Shown in pieces: positions 13,045-53,374 of a stretch of 64,000 bases of DNA; the stretch's first letter is position 1; each line of letters opens with the position of its first letter. The position numbers and the translations under genes are program-made. The notes beneath the pieces are model-generated. The model was given only the letters and a program-made list of their open reading frames with translations, did not search any database and was not told the origin of the DNA. Origin of the DNA: Conchocele bisecta (Eukaryota; Mollusca; Bivalvia; Lucinida; Thyasiridae); assembly GCA_029237695.1 (NCBI GenBank), contig CM055279.1:5350323-5414322 (forward strand), given 5' to 3'.

Positions 13045-13300
13045 CGGGGTTCTATAGAAACAGCAACCAAGTGGGGATCGCAGGTCGAGTCGGGGCGCGA
13101 AATGTGGTAGGTGGGTATTGGTGTAAGGTTATTTAGAGGGATGTCGGTGCGGTGGATATACATCAGGTACTCGTTGAACATGAAAGGCCACAAAACGTGC
13201 GCCTGGTTAAAGGTGGGTGGAGCGGAACTGTGTGGAAAAAGTTGTTGCTAGGCGTATTGTAAGGTCCACCGAATAAGGATCCGCCGAGGTTATAAAATCC
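13045..13300 (-). pseudogene. Unrecognised minus-strand coding-like fragment inside the element
   Basis: On the minus strand, a frame at 13045-13193 reads WPFMFNEYLMYIHRTDIPLN and beyond. An upstream piece in another frame (about 13210-13300) is also rich in aromatic and Asn/Pro residues. The composition looks protein-coding, but a frameshift separates the pieces and no start is evident. I do not recognise the product. Position near the left end and opposite strand to the main gene suggest a second transcription unit of the element. Confidence 0.3.
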
Positions 13301-13319
13301 CGGCGCCTTGTAAATCTTG

Positions 13320-14566
13320 CGGAAAAGGTGTCCAGATGGATATTCAGGTTTGTCGAGGTTGCGGCCGGGAAAGGATTCGGCATAGGCAAGTGGCCTTAGA
13401 ACGGAGGGACAGACGGCAATTTCAACGGGTTCTGGATGAACTCCTCACTATTCGTCTTCCCATTTATACCGTGACGGGCAAGGTGTATATCCATTCATCT
13501 GGGGCAACCCATTGCCACCCGCATCCCCATTTAGGCAGTGGTCTCGCAAGGAGTATACCAATTTAGGCCCGCCCCTTGCTACTCGTGTTCCCATTTAGAC
13601 ATTGTTCGGGCAAGATATATACCCATCCAGCACATGGCTACTGTACGTAATAAAAAATCGGTCTATCTGGGTATTCGGCCCTCCGAAATCCTGACCTGGT
13701 CAGGGCCATCGCCTCAAAACGCTCGGAAGAGTATCAGAAAAGACTCTAGCAGGCTACGAGGTCGGGGCGGTTCCCGACTATTCGTGGGGATTTTGAAAAC
13801 TCCCACAAGCGCTGCCAGAGTCTTGTTCCGAAGATCAAATTTCTTCTGCGTCGCTCAGAGAGTGGTTGAACGCTGTGAAGGTGACTTGAGGGGTCAAGGC
13901 CTCAACCCCACGAGGAGGCAGAAGATCCATGACTGGAAATATAGAGTTCACGAAACCGGCGCAACAATCGACGATCTGATCGCTCTGGAGAGGGTCCTCA
14001 AACATGCCATCATCATGCGGGATATAGCTGGCGAGGACCTCTAGAACACTAGCAAGTACCATGTCAGTCGGTGAAAACCAATAGAGCTCATCTGCCACAA
14101 CGGCCACGCCTGGTCCAAAGGCCTCCACTTCCCACAGATCCACATCTACGAGGGTGATGTCTGGCAGGCCATCGGAGAGGCAACACGAGACCAGCCTATC
14201 GCAATCCGGTTTCTTGGGGGTGATACCCTATTTCTAGCGATTCGGGCACCCGGGCAACCGCATGACCAGATAGTCTATAAACGCCCCCCTTCCCAAAGAC
14301 ATTGACACCGAATTTGCCGAGTTCAAACAGGGCGTCCACCCCGTCATCCAGGCCTGGTTTGGGAAGCATTTCACCAAGCAGGGTTGGGCCCCGACGCTGC
14401 TGCTGGTCATTTTTGTAGAATCGGGTTTACTCCCCCACCTGAAAATCTGCGAGACCATCATCGCTTTCGAGAAACAAACCGAGGTCTGGCTTCCTGAGAA
14501 CCGAGACCAGTGTTGCAGCATCATCGGGAAGTTCACCCAGGGCAGCAAGGCCGACGGCGAAAAGTT
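13320..14566 (+). pseudogene. Polymerase/helicase-like gene of the element, 5' part (broken)
   Basis: Several plus-strand frames continue each other across indels. There is an Arg-rich start with a CRGCGRE motif (13336-13566), a frame ending VLKHAIIMRDIAGEDL at 14044, then ELICHNGHAWSKGLHFPQIH from about 14088, and, after a shift near 14290, a frame with VIQAWFGKHFTKQGWAP and EKQTEVWLPENRDQ to 14566. By recollection these resemble the first part of a family-B-polymerase/helicase fusion protein repeated through invertebrate genomes; I could not check this. At least three frameshifts and several stops are present. Coding-like sequence stops abruptly at the AT-rich retrotransposon at 14567 and resumes at about 16600. 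Confidence 0.45.
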
Positions 14567-16030
14567 GTATTTTGTGATATCAGCAAAGCATTTGACCGTG
14601 TCTGGCATACCGGTCTGCTTATGAAATTAACAGCGGCAGGTGTTACTAATAACGTACATGACTGGTTCACCAACTACCTTAGTAATCTGAAACGAAGGGT
14701 TGTGCTGCCAAGAGTCTACTCTAACTGGAAACACATTAGAGCTGGTGTCCCAGAAGGTTCTATCCTCGGACCATTGTTATTTCTCCTATACATAAATGAT
14801 ATTGTTATGGACATAAGGTCCAATATACGCCTCTTCAACGATGACACCAGCTTATACATTATTGTAGACACTCCAGAAACTGCTACTAGGACCATTAATC
14901 CCGATCTTGAAACTATTTCCAATTGGTCTAATAAATGGCTTGTAACATTTAACCCTAAGAAGATAGAATCACCACTTATATCACGGAAACGTAACAGACT
15001 ATTGATGAATAATGTTAATGTTTCAGAAGTTGAGAGCCACAAACACCTAGGTATATACTTTAACAATGAAGGAACATGGCATCGACATATATAATATATA
15101 ACAGGGAAAGCATGGCGTAGAATATACATTATGAGAAAACTAAAATGCATACTAGAGAGAAAATGTCTGGAAATAATTTACCTTTCCTTTATTAGACCTC
15201 TGTTAGAATATGCTGATATCGTATGGGATAATTGTATTCAATATGAGAAAGATGGATTGGAAAAATCCAAATTGAAGCTGCTCGTATAGCTACAGGTGCA
15301 ACTATATGCTGAAATTCCCTGGGATACATTAGAAAATAGACGACATTCACATAAACTGTCGCTGTTTTACAAAATGAAAAACGGCATTTCACCTAATTAT
15401 CTTGTGGATATCCTTCCGCCTGAAACAGACACTACTCGTAACAATTTAGGAAATGATGACAACCTACATATCATACGATTCAGAACAACTCTCTATTATA
15501 ATTAATTTCTTCCCTCTTCAGTCCGAGACTAAAACTCTATGTCACAAAACACACGGAATGCTCCGTCACTTAGTTGTTTTAAAACCAAAATAAAAACAAT
15601 CACAGACAAGGTTCCAAGTTATTATTACAGTAGTCAACGGCATATGCAAGTAATACATACACGACTCCGGACAAAATGCAGTTCTCTTAACTATGACCTA
15701 TACTGCAAAAATAGTCTTGAATCACCAAATTGTATCTGTGGTCAAGTTGAAGATGCCACTCACTACTTTTTCTCCTGTACAAGATATGCACTACATAGAA
15801 ATCAATTAATAGATGATATAAAAGCTTATTGTCAACCGACCCTCAATACCTTACTCTATGGTAATATACAACGGGACGATCCTACTAACGAAACAATATT
15901 TACAGCTGTAAGAATGTACATAGAGAATACAAGTCGCTTTGAAATGATACGGTGGCACCTCTGTAAGCCGGACACCTTGTACATGATTGTGTGGGTAATT
16001 CTGGTGGGTTTTATTTGTATTTATCTCTGA
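14567..16030 (+). pseudogene. Non-LTR reverse transcriptase, C-terminal two thirds, decayed
   Basis: The frame reads FCDISKAFDRVWHTGLLMKL, then the GVPEGSILGPLLFLLYINDI block (RT motif around P.GS.LGP..F..YIND) and FNDDTSLYI, the catalytic box in which the usual Ala/x before DD is Asn; both Asp are kept. Next come a thumb region with a KHLGIYF block and a C-terminal tail with C.CG...DA.HYFF.C, typical of jockey-like or related non-LTR elements. Most of it stays in one frame, broken by TAA at 15091, compensating shifts around 15255-15305, and stops near 15503 and 15530. The endonuclease domain is absent. It is dead. Confidence 0.8.
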
Positions 16031-16597
16031 TGGTACAGTCTGTTTGTGATTGCAAAGCATGAAAACATGTCTTGGAGTGGTCATATGACTGATTTACAGT
16101 GTAACATATCTATGCCGGACGCCATGGGGACGTCTCAGGGTTTCCGGTTTGGAGTGGTTCCACTGCGGCTGCTTTTGTACATCATCACGATAACCAACAC
16201 TTAATGTGGGCGTGGGTGGCTTAGTGTGCGAACATGTTTGTTTCTCGAACTGCTGCAGTGGATTTTTTTCTATTTTTATTTTATAATAACGAACTAAAAT
16301 AGTTGTCTTTCCATTTTTGTTAAAAATTGGTTAATGCATGTATATTTACATATTGTCATCTATAATACATCTACCGTGTTTCGTAGGAAGCAGAAAATAG
16401 GAGCATAAAGCAATCATGCTAATGGCAGTACTAATTATGTTTGCTATGTCCTGGTTCTGGCAGCCTGTGATACCAAGTTACATGTTAGGGAGAGGATTTA
16501 TATAAGCTTGCTTTCAATCCAATCCCATTTGTATAATTCTGTATATACTACGATTGATGCCTTACTTGTAAATAATATACAAATAAAATGGGTTTAA
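14567..16597 (+). mobile_element. 5'-truncated non-LTR retrotransposon inserted in the element
   Basis: AT-rich block that interrupts GC-rich coding sequence. It starts inside the reverse transcriptase domain, as expected for 5' truncation, and ends with AATAATATACAAATAAAATGGG, which holds an AATAAA signal. Flanking sequence is coding-like on both sides. A clear target duplication was not seen. Inserted after the host element, so younger than it. Confidence 0.65.
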
Positions 16598-16599
16598 AC

Positions 16600-17285
16600 C
16601 AAACGACTGACCCGAAGGCTTGCGACCGACCATGGAGAGCTGGACTTCCTCGTGAGAGACACCTGCCAAAGCGACACCCTGGTTGGTGCACCTCAAAGAT
16701 GCCCCCTAGGCCACACCCTCACGTATTATGATGGCTCCCAGCCCCAGTACACCCACCTGAGGGCGAGAATGCAGGGGTATGCCCACATCAATCTGCTCGA
16801 GATGCTGCGGCGATTCACATATGAGAAGGCCGTCCGGGTGGCAACTCACCAACTACGTCCGCAAGCTCGAGGGGGTCGAGGCTTATGTGCCGCAGGAGGA
16901 GCACCCAAGGGGGTACTGCGGCATCTGTCATATCTACCACCACGAAGAAATGCTGAGGCCACCCCGAGATGGGATCAACCCGGCCCAGTGGCGCGACAAG
17001 GGTGAGAAGCTATTCATGCCACAGGAACACGCAGCCTATCATACAAAGCCCGAGTATATCAGCCATGCAAAGGACCACCCTCCCAGCACTGCACCGAGCT
17101 ACGATGATCCCCTGTCCCGACGCTGGCTGAGCTACCTGAACGGTGGCGAAGGTAGCGGAAAAAGTACGAGAGCAATCGAGCTCTTCCGGGCGAGAGACCC
17201 CTTCGTGTTCACCCCAACCCGCCTTGCCAAAGAGATACGCGTCAGAGGGAGGGGGGGGGGTCAAGGTTCAGACCTACCATAGCTT
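16600..17285 (+). pseudogene. Polymerase/helicase-like gene of the element, 3' part with Walker A (broken)
   Basis: Frames at 16652-17005 and 16779-17282 continue each other across a shift near 16850. The second carries GGEGSGKST at 17142-17168, a Walker A P-loop, followed by FVFTPTRLAKEI, as in superfamily 1 helicases (motif I and Ia). A run of G at about 17250 shifts the frame, and the reading VQTYHSLIYDG then ends at a stop, so all later helicase motifs are missing. Upstream, a family-B polymerase-like active-site region seems to fall near 16840, with a His in a place where an Asp is expected; this rests on recollection. Likely the same gene as 13320-14566, split by the retrotransposon. 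Confidence 0.55.
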
Positions 17286-17290
17286 GATTT

Positions 17291-17908
17291 ATGATGGATG
17301 ACAAGAAGCTATATTCTAGTTTACCAACGGCGGACCAGGACGTCCCAGCGGACCCGACTGCATTCCGATTGAACAGGATTGATGAGATCCAGTATCTTCT
17401 CCTACAGGAAGGATCTAACAGTACTGGCCTCGCCAAAAAGTATTGGCGGGCTGTGAACGCGGCTGATGGAATCAACACCGCACTCGCTTCAACTTCAATA
17501 CTTAGTGGGATATGTAGTCTCACTCTAGAATAGACCGTTTTCGTCGTACCAATTGCTGCGGCCTTATGTGCAGAGGCCGCCGCGGCTGGATTGCATTGTA
17601 TGGCAAGCAGGTTGGCAGCCCGCGGCCTAAAAGTCCAGAGCAAAAATCATGACCACGTCACTGTCCTTGCGCGGACAGAGAAAAACAGCATTGACGCCAG
17701 CATGATCAAAGCCATTCAAGACAACGAAATTTCGGATGGCGAGGTCAAGTCCGTCTATGACGAATGGGACCGATATAAGGACCTAAGGATGTGATCAGGT
17801 CTAAGTCCTCTCAACCCTCAAATTATCACAGACGCCGACATAAAAAGGCTCGTCATGGAAGAGAGCGCCGAAGAAAGGCGAAACATCCTAGACCGCCTAG
17901 GGAAGTAA
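17291..17908 (+). pseudogene. Conserved-looking element protein with a hydrophobic segment, two in-frame stops
   Basis: One frame of 206 codons from ATG at 17291 to TAA at 17906-17908, broken only by TAG at 17531 and TGA at 17792. The N-terminal part has AFRLNRIDEIQYLLLQE; then RAVNAADGINTALASTSILS leads into a hydrophobic region after the TAG (VFVVPIAAALCAEAAAAG), followed by a charged tail with DGEVKSVYDEWDRYKDL. The retained frame across more than 600 bp with just two nonsense changes suggests recent decay. Similar proteins seem to recur in invertebrate genomes as uncharacterised repeats, by recollection. Function unknown. It starts 6 bp after the truncated helicase frame. Confidence 0.55.
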
Positions 17909-18056
17909 TATGTTTGTTCGCGTGTCTGGCCCGGGAGGTCCCGCCGGCGCCATATAGTCCGAGCATCATGATTCCTCGCGCACCCCCTGATGATTTTAGA
18001 TTTTAGAAAGTAGGTCAATGTAGCTGTATAACTGAGGTACAATTTCGAAGGAAGAC

Positions 18057-18203
18057 ATGCTAACATTAATATATTTATTCCACGAGTACCTGGCGAAGAA
18101 TTTAATCCCGCACTACAAAATAAAATCCGAAGCGAGGGAAGCGGCAAATGTGTTTGAAAAAGACCGCATGCGCTTGAACGGAGAAACGCATGCTGGCGAC
18201 TAG
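18057..18203 (+). CDS. Small 48-residue ORF of the element
   Basis: ATG at 18057 to TAG at 18201-18203 gives a 48-residue peptide with an aliphatic/aromatic start (MLTLIYLFHEYLAKNLIPHY) and a basic-acidic helical tail (SEAREAANVFEKDRMRL). The composition is coding-like and the frame is intact. It follows the gene at 17291-17908 on the same strand. Unknown function; could be a single transmembrane or membrane-anchored accessory protein, or the start of a longer broken gene. Confidence 0.35.
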   Translation: MLTLIYLFHEYLAKNLIPHYKIKSEAREAANVFEKDRMRLNGETHAGD

Positions 18204-18486
18204 CGGTCATTGAAAGCGCATCTGGGAGTCCCACCCGGCGAGTGGGTGGGGTGCGTGGGGATAGGGCGGGCATAGGGCTCTCATATGTTTCAGGAAAGGG
18301 GCTTGGGAGCACACGGGCAAAAATCAACCCCTTCCCAAATTGTCTAGCCTGGTGGTGTGTGTCAGTCCAAGGCGGGGGGATGGGGATCGAGGAAGCAAGG
18401 CACAGTTTGGGTTACAAGCTCCCCAACTATTAGTGCATTCATTTAATTGTGTTTGGCTTCGTTAATGGCAGTATCTACGGTGTTAG

Positions 18487-18681
18487 CTATTTGTTTGTTA
18501 ACCACTGCTTCAGGCTCAGAGGTATACCTCGGATGAAGGCCGTCCCGTTGTTGAAACGCCGGATATCGAGAATAATGTAGCCGTCCAGGTTACATACAGT
18601 TAAATAAACGCCGTCCCTCAGATCGTAACGCTTTACGAAAACGCAAGCCGTTCGATTCGCGACTTTAACTTCGTAGTTCAT
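18487..18681 (-). CDS. PC4-like small DNA-binding protein (element-encoded, possibly truncated)
   Basis: Minus-strand ORF from ATG at 18681. Its core YIILDIRRFNNGTAFIRGIP followed by LSLKQW resembles the C-terminal single-stranded-DNA-binding domain of transcription coactivator PC4/p15 (a strand ending in DIR, then a G.PL/ISL..QW turn). It stops with TAG just after the QW block. A one-base shift continues into a helix-like tail (QIANTVDTAINEAKHN) ending at 18443, where PC4 has its terminal helix, so the true gene may be longer and frameshifted. PC4-like proteins occur in several virus-like mobile elements. No signal peptide. Confidence 0.45.
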   Translation of the reverse strand: MNYEVKVANRTACVFVKRYDLRDGVYLTVCNLDGYIILDIRRFNNGTAFIRGIPLSLKQWLTNK

Positions 18682-18807
18682 CGGATGTTCGCGAGCTAAC
18701 GACGAAAGAATTATACCGGGATCGGACAGTAGCGTGACTATTATAATTACGGACGCCCCTATCCATTTAGCGACCGTTATATATCGCCTCGAGTTGTTTA
18801 TTCTATT

Positions 18808-19002
18808 TCATTGTTCCAGCATTTTACCAATTTCGGCGCAGCAAGATTTTTTCTGGAAATGTTTTTTTTCCGATGGTGCTGAAACATTCCTGAACGTCTT
18901 TGAGTTCCAACCATTCCCTGCTTTTCAACTCTCGATAAACGGCAAAAATCCGGGTTCTAACTCGTGCCGATTTTTTCCTTCAATGACCACCTCGCTAAGC
19001 AT
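18808..19002 (-). pseudogene. Small minus-strand ORF upstream of the PC4-like gene, one stop
   Basis: ATG at 19002 to TGA at 18808-18810, 64 codons before the stop and one in-frame TGA about 20 codons in. It reads MLSEVVIEGKNRHELEPGF and, after the stop, a Lys-rich segment ending EIGKMLEQ. It lies in the same frame as the PC4-like ORF downstream, separated by the TGA. Not recognised. May be an N-terminal extension of, or a gene cotranscribed with, the PC4-like ORF. Confidence 0.3.
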
Positions 19003-19399
19003 CGGTCTTAAATTCTTATTCTCTCTTCTTGTTTTGTGTTCTGCTTAGCGAGGTGTTGTAGGCTACCGTCCACATCACTCTATCCTGCGACTGGTCTAGG
19101 GTACCCTCCTCCTCATTCCTCCCTCGAAAGTTCTTCTAGTCTGTGAAGTGTGTGGGCAGGGTCACACGTTGGCAACGTTTAGTCTCGGCGACCTGAGGCT
19201 GACCTGGCGTCCCAGGTTAATGAACGATGTTAATTTGTCGTATATAAACCATAGCCTTGTTGTGCAATCAGTGTTTTAGTTAATTGTTATTTGATTTCAT
19301 CAGAACAAATCCGTTTTTTACACAATAAAATAGGGGTATTCAATCCAAATTGTTGAAAATAAAAAATAATTAATAAGAAAAACATTCGGACATCCTGTA

Positions 19400-19694
19400 G
19401 CCTATTTCATCAAAATTGCAAAGTATACTTATCTAGCAAAGTATGCTTTGAGAGAGACATTTTCAATTTAAGGATAAAATTATTAATTTTTATTATACTG
19501 ATTTATTACATTATCACAATCATTTTGGCTGTGATAATGTAATAAATTCAGTATAATAATTCTTCATACTTTTCATCAAATATATGCAGTGGTTAGTTCT
19601 ATATGAAATAATGCATTTTGGGAAAAATAAATGATTACTCCCACAAAGTATACTTCGCTAGATAAATATACTTTGCAATTTTGATTAAATCGGC
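19400..19694. mobile_element. MITE family A, copy 2 (inside the 8.2-kb element)
   Basis: Ends GCCTATTTCATCAAAATTGC and complement, flanked by TA at 19398-19399 and 19695-19696. Lies inside the right terminal repeat of the larger element and is therefore younger. Confidence 0.85.
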
Positions 19695-19809
19695 TACTGG
19701 TTTCCGCTTAATGAGTTGTGGATGTAAACATGCAAGAAAACACCGTGACCCGCAGTAAATAATACTACACTCAGGTATTCATGTTCACACCGTGCAATTG
19801 TAAATACAC

Positions 19810-20420
19810 GCTGGGAGGCGCAGGGAGGGGTGGCGGGCGCATCAGGGGTCCCACAAAAAAAAAAAAAAGTCTGCTACACCAGCCCCACCCCCCCCACCCC
19901 CCCCCCCCCCCCCCCCCACCCCCCCCCCCCCCCCCCCCCCCCCCCCCACCATCACACACCACTTCCCCCAGCTGAGCCCGGCCCGCTACATTTTGGGGGA
20001 GGAAAGGGCCCTAGGAGACGCGGAGAGGGGTGGTGGATGCGTCAGGGGTCCCATACAAATGTATGTTCACCCCCACTGCTGCTGGCTGAGACTAAGATGT
20101 GTTACAGCTCAGGCTATGACAATCCAATTGTTTCATTATAGGAATGAATGGCCTTTTTGTGGAATTTATCGGGGTATAAACTTGGAAAAGTCGCGGGAAT
20201 ACTGGCCTTCCATTCCTTATAATTCCAGCATTTGAAATAAATTCATCAAGAAAATGTGTTTATTTTCCGTTTCCTTAAGAATTATTTTAACTGCTCCTCA
20301 CGGTTACTGAAAGTAGTTCGGCGTGGGAGTTTACTGGGATATAAATTTTGGACAGAGACTTGCTACGGGCCAATAAAATGTTAAGGAATTGTGTAAATAT
20401 TGTTGTGCTGGAATTATTGC
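19810..20420. repeat. Right terminal inverted repeat
   Basis: Complement of the left terminal repeat in the same order. Includes an A run (19855-19868), a long C tract (19888-19947) where the left copy has G and TG runs, and the outer arm 20134-20420 ending in ...GAATTATTGC. Confidence 0.75.
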
Positions 20421-21000
20421 GAGTTGACATTGCCAATAGATATTCAGAAACGTTGATTATCCAGACAAGATTAACACAGGCTGTTGTGAAAATAAATGCT
20501 AGAGAAAGTAAGCAGGGGCTCACGTATATCCCCGGCCGCCGCCTGGACCGACAAATAAAAACCTTAAAGCAAATATTAAAAAAATACTTTAACACACATT
20601 TCTAAGCAATTTGACATTGGACATGAAGTCCACATGGGTGTGGTATGGAAATGGAAAGAAAATATGGATGATGATAAGGAAGTATATGAAGAATGATGTC
20701 AATCCGACTGAACCTTGCAGAGATAATGGGTACCCGAAAACTTTAACGCAAATCTTTCTAAGTAACTTGACATTGACATTGGACGTGAAGGCCGCATGAA
20801 TGTAGTATGGAATGAAAATATGGATGATGGTAAGGAAGTATGAAGTTTTGAGGTCAATCAGACTAACGTTACAGATATAATGGGTATCCAAAAACTTCAA
20901 CGTGGATGGACGGACGGACGGACGGACAAACGGACGGACGGAAGGACGGACGGGATTACGAAAACTATATACCCCTCGACATACTTCGTATGCCGGGTGT
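20421..21000. repeat. Dispersed repeat family M with GGAC tract
   Basis: Two diverged copies of a unit with TTTAACGCAAATCTTTCTAA, GACATTGGACGTGAAGGCCG and GAATGAAAATATGGATGATG, ending in (GGAC)n at about 20904-20950 and TTCGTATGCCGGGTGTATAA. Relatives are at 34725-35060 and 47290-47720. Non-coding. Confidence 0.6.
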
Positions 21001-21236
21001 ATAATAAAAAGATCTCAACGGCTGCAATTTTAATTATCCCTTTCAACACTACATAACTCAAATGAAGATGTTTGCAAACATTGTAGATCTCATCTCATCT
21101 CATCTGGATCTGCACTTTTTGCAAGTAATTTTCATATTTTTGAGAACAAAACACCCCCTTTTCGTAAATGAACCTGTCTGAAAACTATTTTGTGACGCTT
21201 GGATTGGTCCACTCCAGTTACTCAGTGCTGAAAGGG

Positions 21237-21446
21237 TTAACCTTTAGAATGCGGGGAAACGAAAATTGTCATCTGCTGTTTCATATTTTGTCTTTTGTCT
21301 GAATAAAACATGGCTTAGCAGTGCTTCAGAATAATTTCCATTGAAAACGATTTTAAAGTGTTGTCAAATCATGTTTTTGATGAAAAAATTGACAATAGAA
21401 AATAAACAGCAGACGACAAAATTTAATTCATCATGGTAAGGGTTAA
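21237..21446. mobile_element. MITE family C (TTAA type), copy 1
   Basis: Flanked by TTAA at 21237-21240 and 21443-21446; inverted ends CCTTTA/TAAGGG, inner ATCTGCTGTTTCATATTTTG paired with a complement ending ACAGCAGACGA. It ends 14 bp from the splice donor side of the exon at 21460-21569. A TTAA target and CCC-type ends fit a piggyBac-derived MITE. Confidence 0.75.
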
Positions 21447-21459
21447 GCGTCCAACACAC

Positions 21460-51790
<30,331 letters not shown>

Positions 51791-52238
51791 TTTTACGGCC
51801 AGACTGAAATGATAGCTTGCTACATACTGCAGCAGTGTCATATTGAAATGAATGGTAGCTTAAAAGGAACATGTGCAGTTTTTGTTTCTATCTCGTTCCA
51901 ACGAGTTACGTACCTCGCTCACCCAAGACACAGCAAATCGTTCGAACGACATAATCAGCCAATATAATCGCAGATATTACTACACCATCTTGAAGAGCTA
52001 GATGCTATGTCGTGGGAACGAGATGCTACGTCATGGGAACGAGATGTCCCTTTTATGCTGTCGTAGAAACGACATGACTCTTCCGATCATAGCCAGTGGC
52101 GTAGCGAGGGGCGTGCAAGGGCTGCGAATTCACTCCCTAACATTTGGTCAGGTGTGTATTTTTATGTGTGATCTCCATTGAGATAGCATATTATGTCACG
52201 CAGATTTCTATGGGTGTTGCCATACTGTCGTGCTATGT

Positions 52239-52680
52239 CTAAATGGCGAGTACGACCAAGAAAATAGTGCCCTGTGCCAACTTATCATTTGGCGTTTCGG
52301 TCTGCCTTGCTTTGTATCTAAAACTCTCTAAATATACTGTTCTCTATAGTTTTCACAGTTTTGGGCTCAGTTTATCAGTTAAATTCTGGAAAATACGAAT
52401 GAAGACAGTGTGTGCGTATGATTACAGCTGCTAGTATCTATAGTTCTCACAGTTGGTTAGCAGTGACCAGTTAGCCGCAAGTTTCGTACATTCTTTTCTG
52501 GAAGTTCAAACAGTAATTTATTCTACAAAAAAACGTATGGATGGGAATGGGTTTGCACCATCACAGTACATTTGACTCTAGATGATGATCGAGAAAATAT
52601 GCAACTGTCAGTCTCTAGTTCCGCAAGTGATCAGTTTTTGTGGAGATAACACTTCAGTACTTTCAGTACTTTGATTACTT
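52239..52680. repeat. Right arm of a 3.3-kb inverted repeat
   Basis: Complement of 49395-49793. TAAATGGCGAGTACGACCAA and GATCAGTTTTTGTGG / TCAGTACTTTCAGTACTTTG blocks. A 63-codon open frame (52243) here is not supported as a gene. Confidence 0.75.
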
Positions 52681-52769
52681 TCATTGACGTTTTTGTGGGA
52701 AGTAACTACAATATACATGAAACTTATAGGTTTAAAATCACTATAATGGAGGAAATTATAAGTGGAAAT

Positions 52770-53200
52770 CAATATTTTGTTCTGGGGATGGGTGCTCCCA
52801 CACCCCTTTCCGAACTCGATAAACTATTCGCACCTTTCGTCAAGAACCTGGCTACGCCACTGATACTAGTTACAAGTGATATTGAAACTAAATAGTATGT
52901 GGAAATGTCGGGAAATAACTCATGTATCACATGATCGTTTTTTATTTGATATTGATTTCGAAAGTCGGTCAGATTTTGCGTACATATACAACAGATACCG
53001 GCATAAATTTGAAAACAGACTTACTATCCGCATACAGTGGCGTAGCCAGGTTTTTGACAAAGGGGGTTCGAATTGTGGGTCGAGTTTGGAAAGGGATACG
53101 AGAGCATCCTTCCACATAGTTGCGGGCAGTAACTCTGCAAAACTCCCGTACCGGACGGTACGGGAGTTTAGCAGTTATTTCCCACAACTACCTTCCACAG
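52770..53200. repeat. Palindromic AGTGGCGTAGCCAGG repeat
   Basis: GAACCTGGCTACGCCACTG at about 52842-52862 pairs with AGTGGCGTAGCCAGGTTTTTGAC at 53036; a further AGTGGCGTAGCGAGG is at 52094. A pair of GTTGCGGGCAGTAACTCTGC-type units (53119-53200) follows. Confidence 0.65.
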
Positions 53201-53374
53201 AAAAAGCATATTGATATCTACATTAAATTTCGTCCAGTATTGTGATTTTAAAGCTATACTTTCCTTATATATTGTAGTTATTTCCCTCAGAAAAAAAGTA
53301 TGTTAATGTAAAAATACACAACTAGACAAATTTTAGGGCGTGCGGTGTGTTTTCTTACTGACGCCTCATAAAAA

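Larger units (their letters stand above)
12184..20420. mobile_element. Candidate 8.2-kb virus-like DNA transposon with long terminal inverted repeats
   Basis: The two ends are inverted copies of each other and match in the same order over 0.6-0.7 kb: an outer arm (12184-12524 and 20134-20420) and an inner GC-rich block (about 12697-12885 and 19810-20015). The interior is GC-rich and coding-like but decayed. It holds a polymerase/helicase-like gene split by a retrotransposon, a gene for a protein with a hydrophobic segment, a 48-residue ORF, and minus-strand small ORFs including one PC4-like. Gene order and long inverted ends fit a large self-replicating transposon or integrated virus-like element. 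No target-site duplication is obvious (CATAAG on the left, GAGTTG on the right). The alternative is two unrelated copies of a repeat in opposite orientation, which the colinear inner blocks make less likely. Confidence 0.65.

Noticed and set aside
12327..13193. 288-codon minus-strand open frame
   Set aside because: Most of it crosses a TG microsatellite and the terminal inverted repeat; only the first 50 codons (13045-13193) look coding.
18734..19048. 104-codon plus-strand ORF
   Set aside because: Composition is Phe/Leu/Ser-rich like an antisense frame; the minus-strand frames there look coding instead.
52243..52434. 63-codon ORF MASTTKKIVPC and its inverted counterpart at 49.7 kb
   Set aside because: It lies in the arms of an inverted repeat and the other copy breaks the frame; no coding signature.
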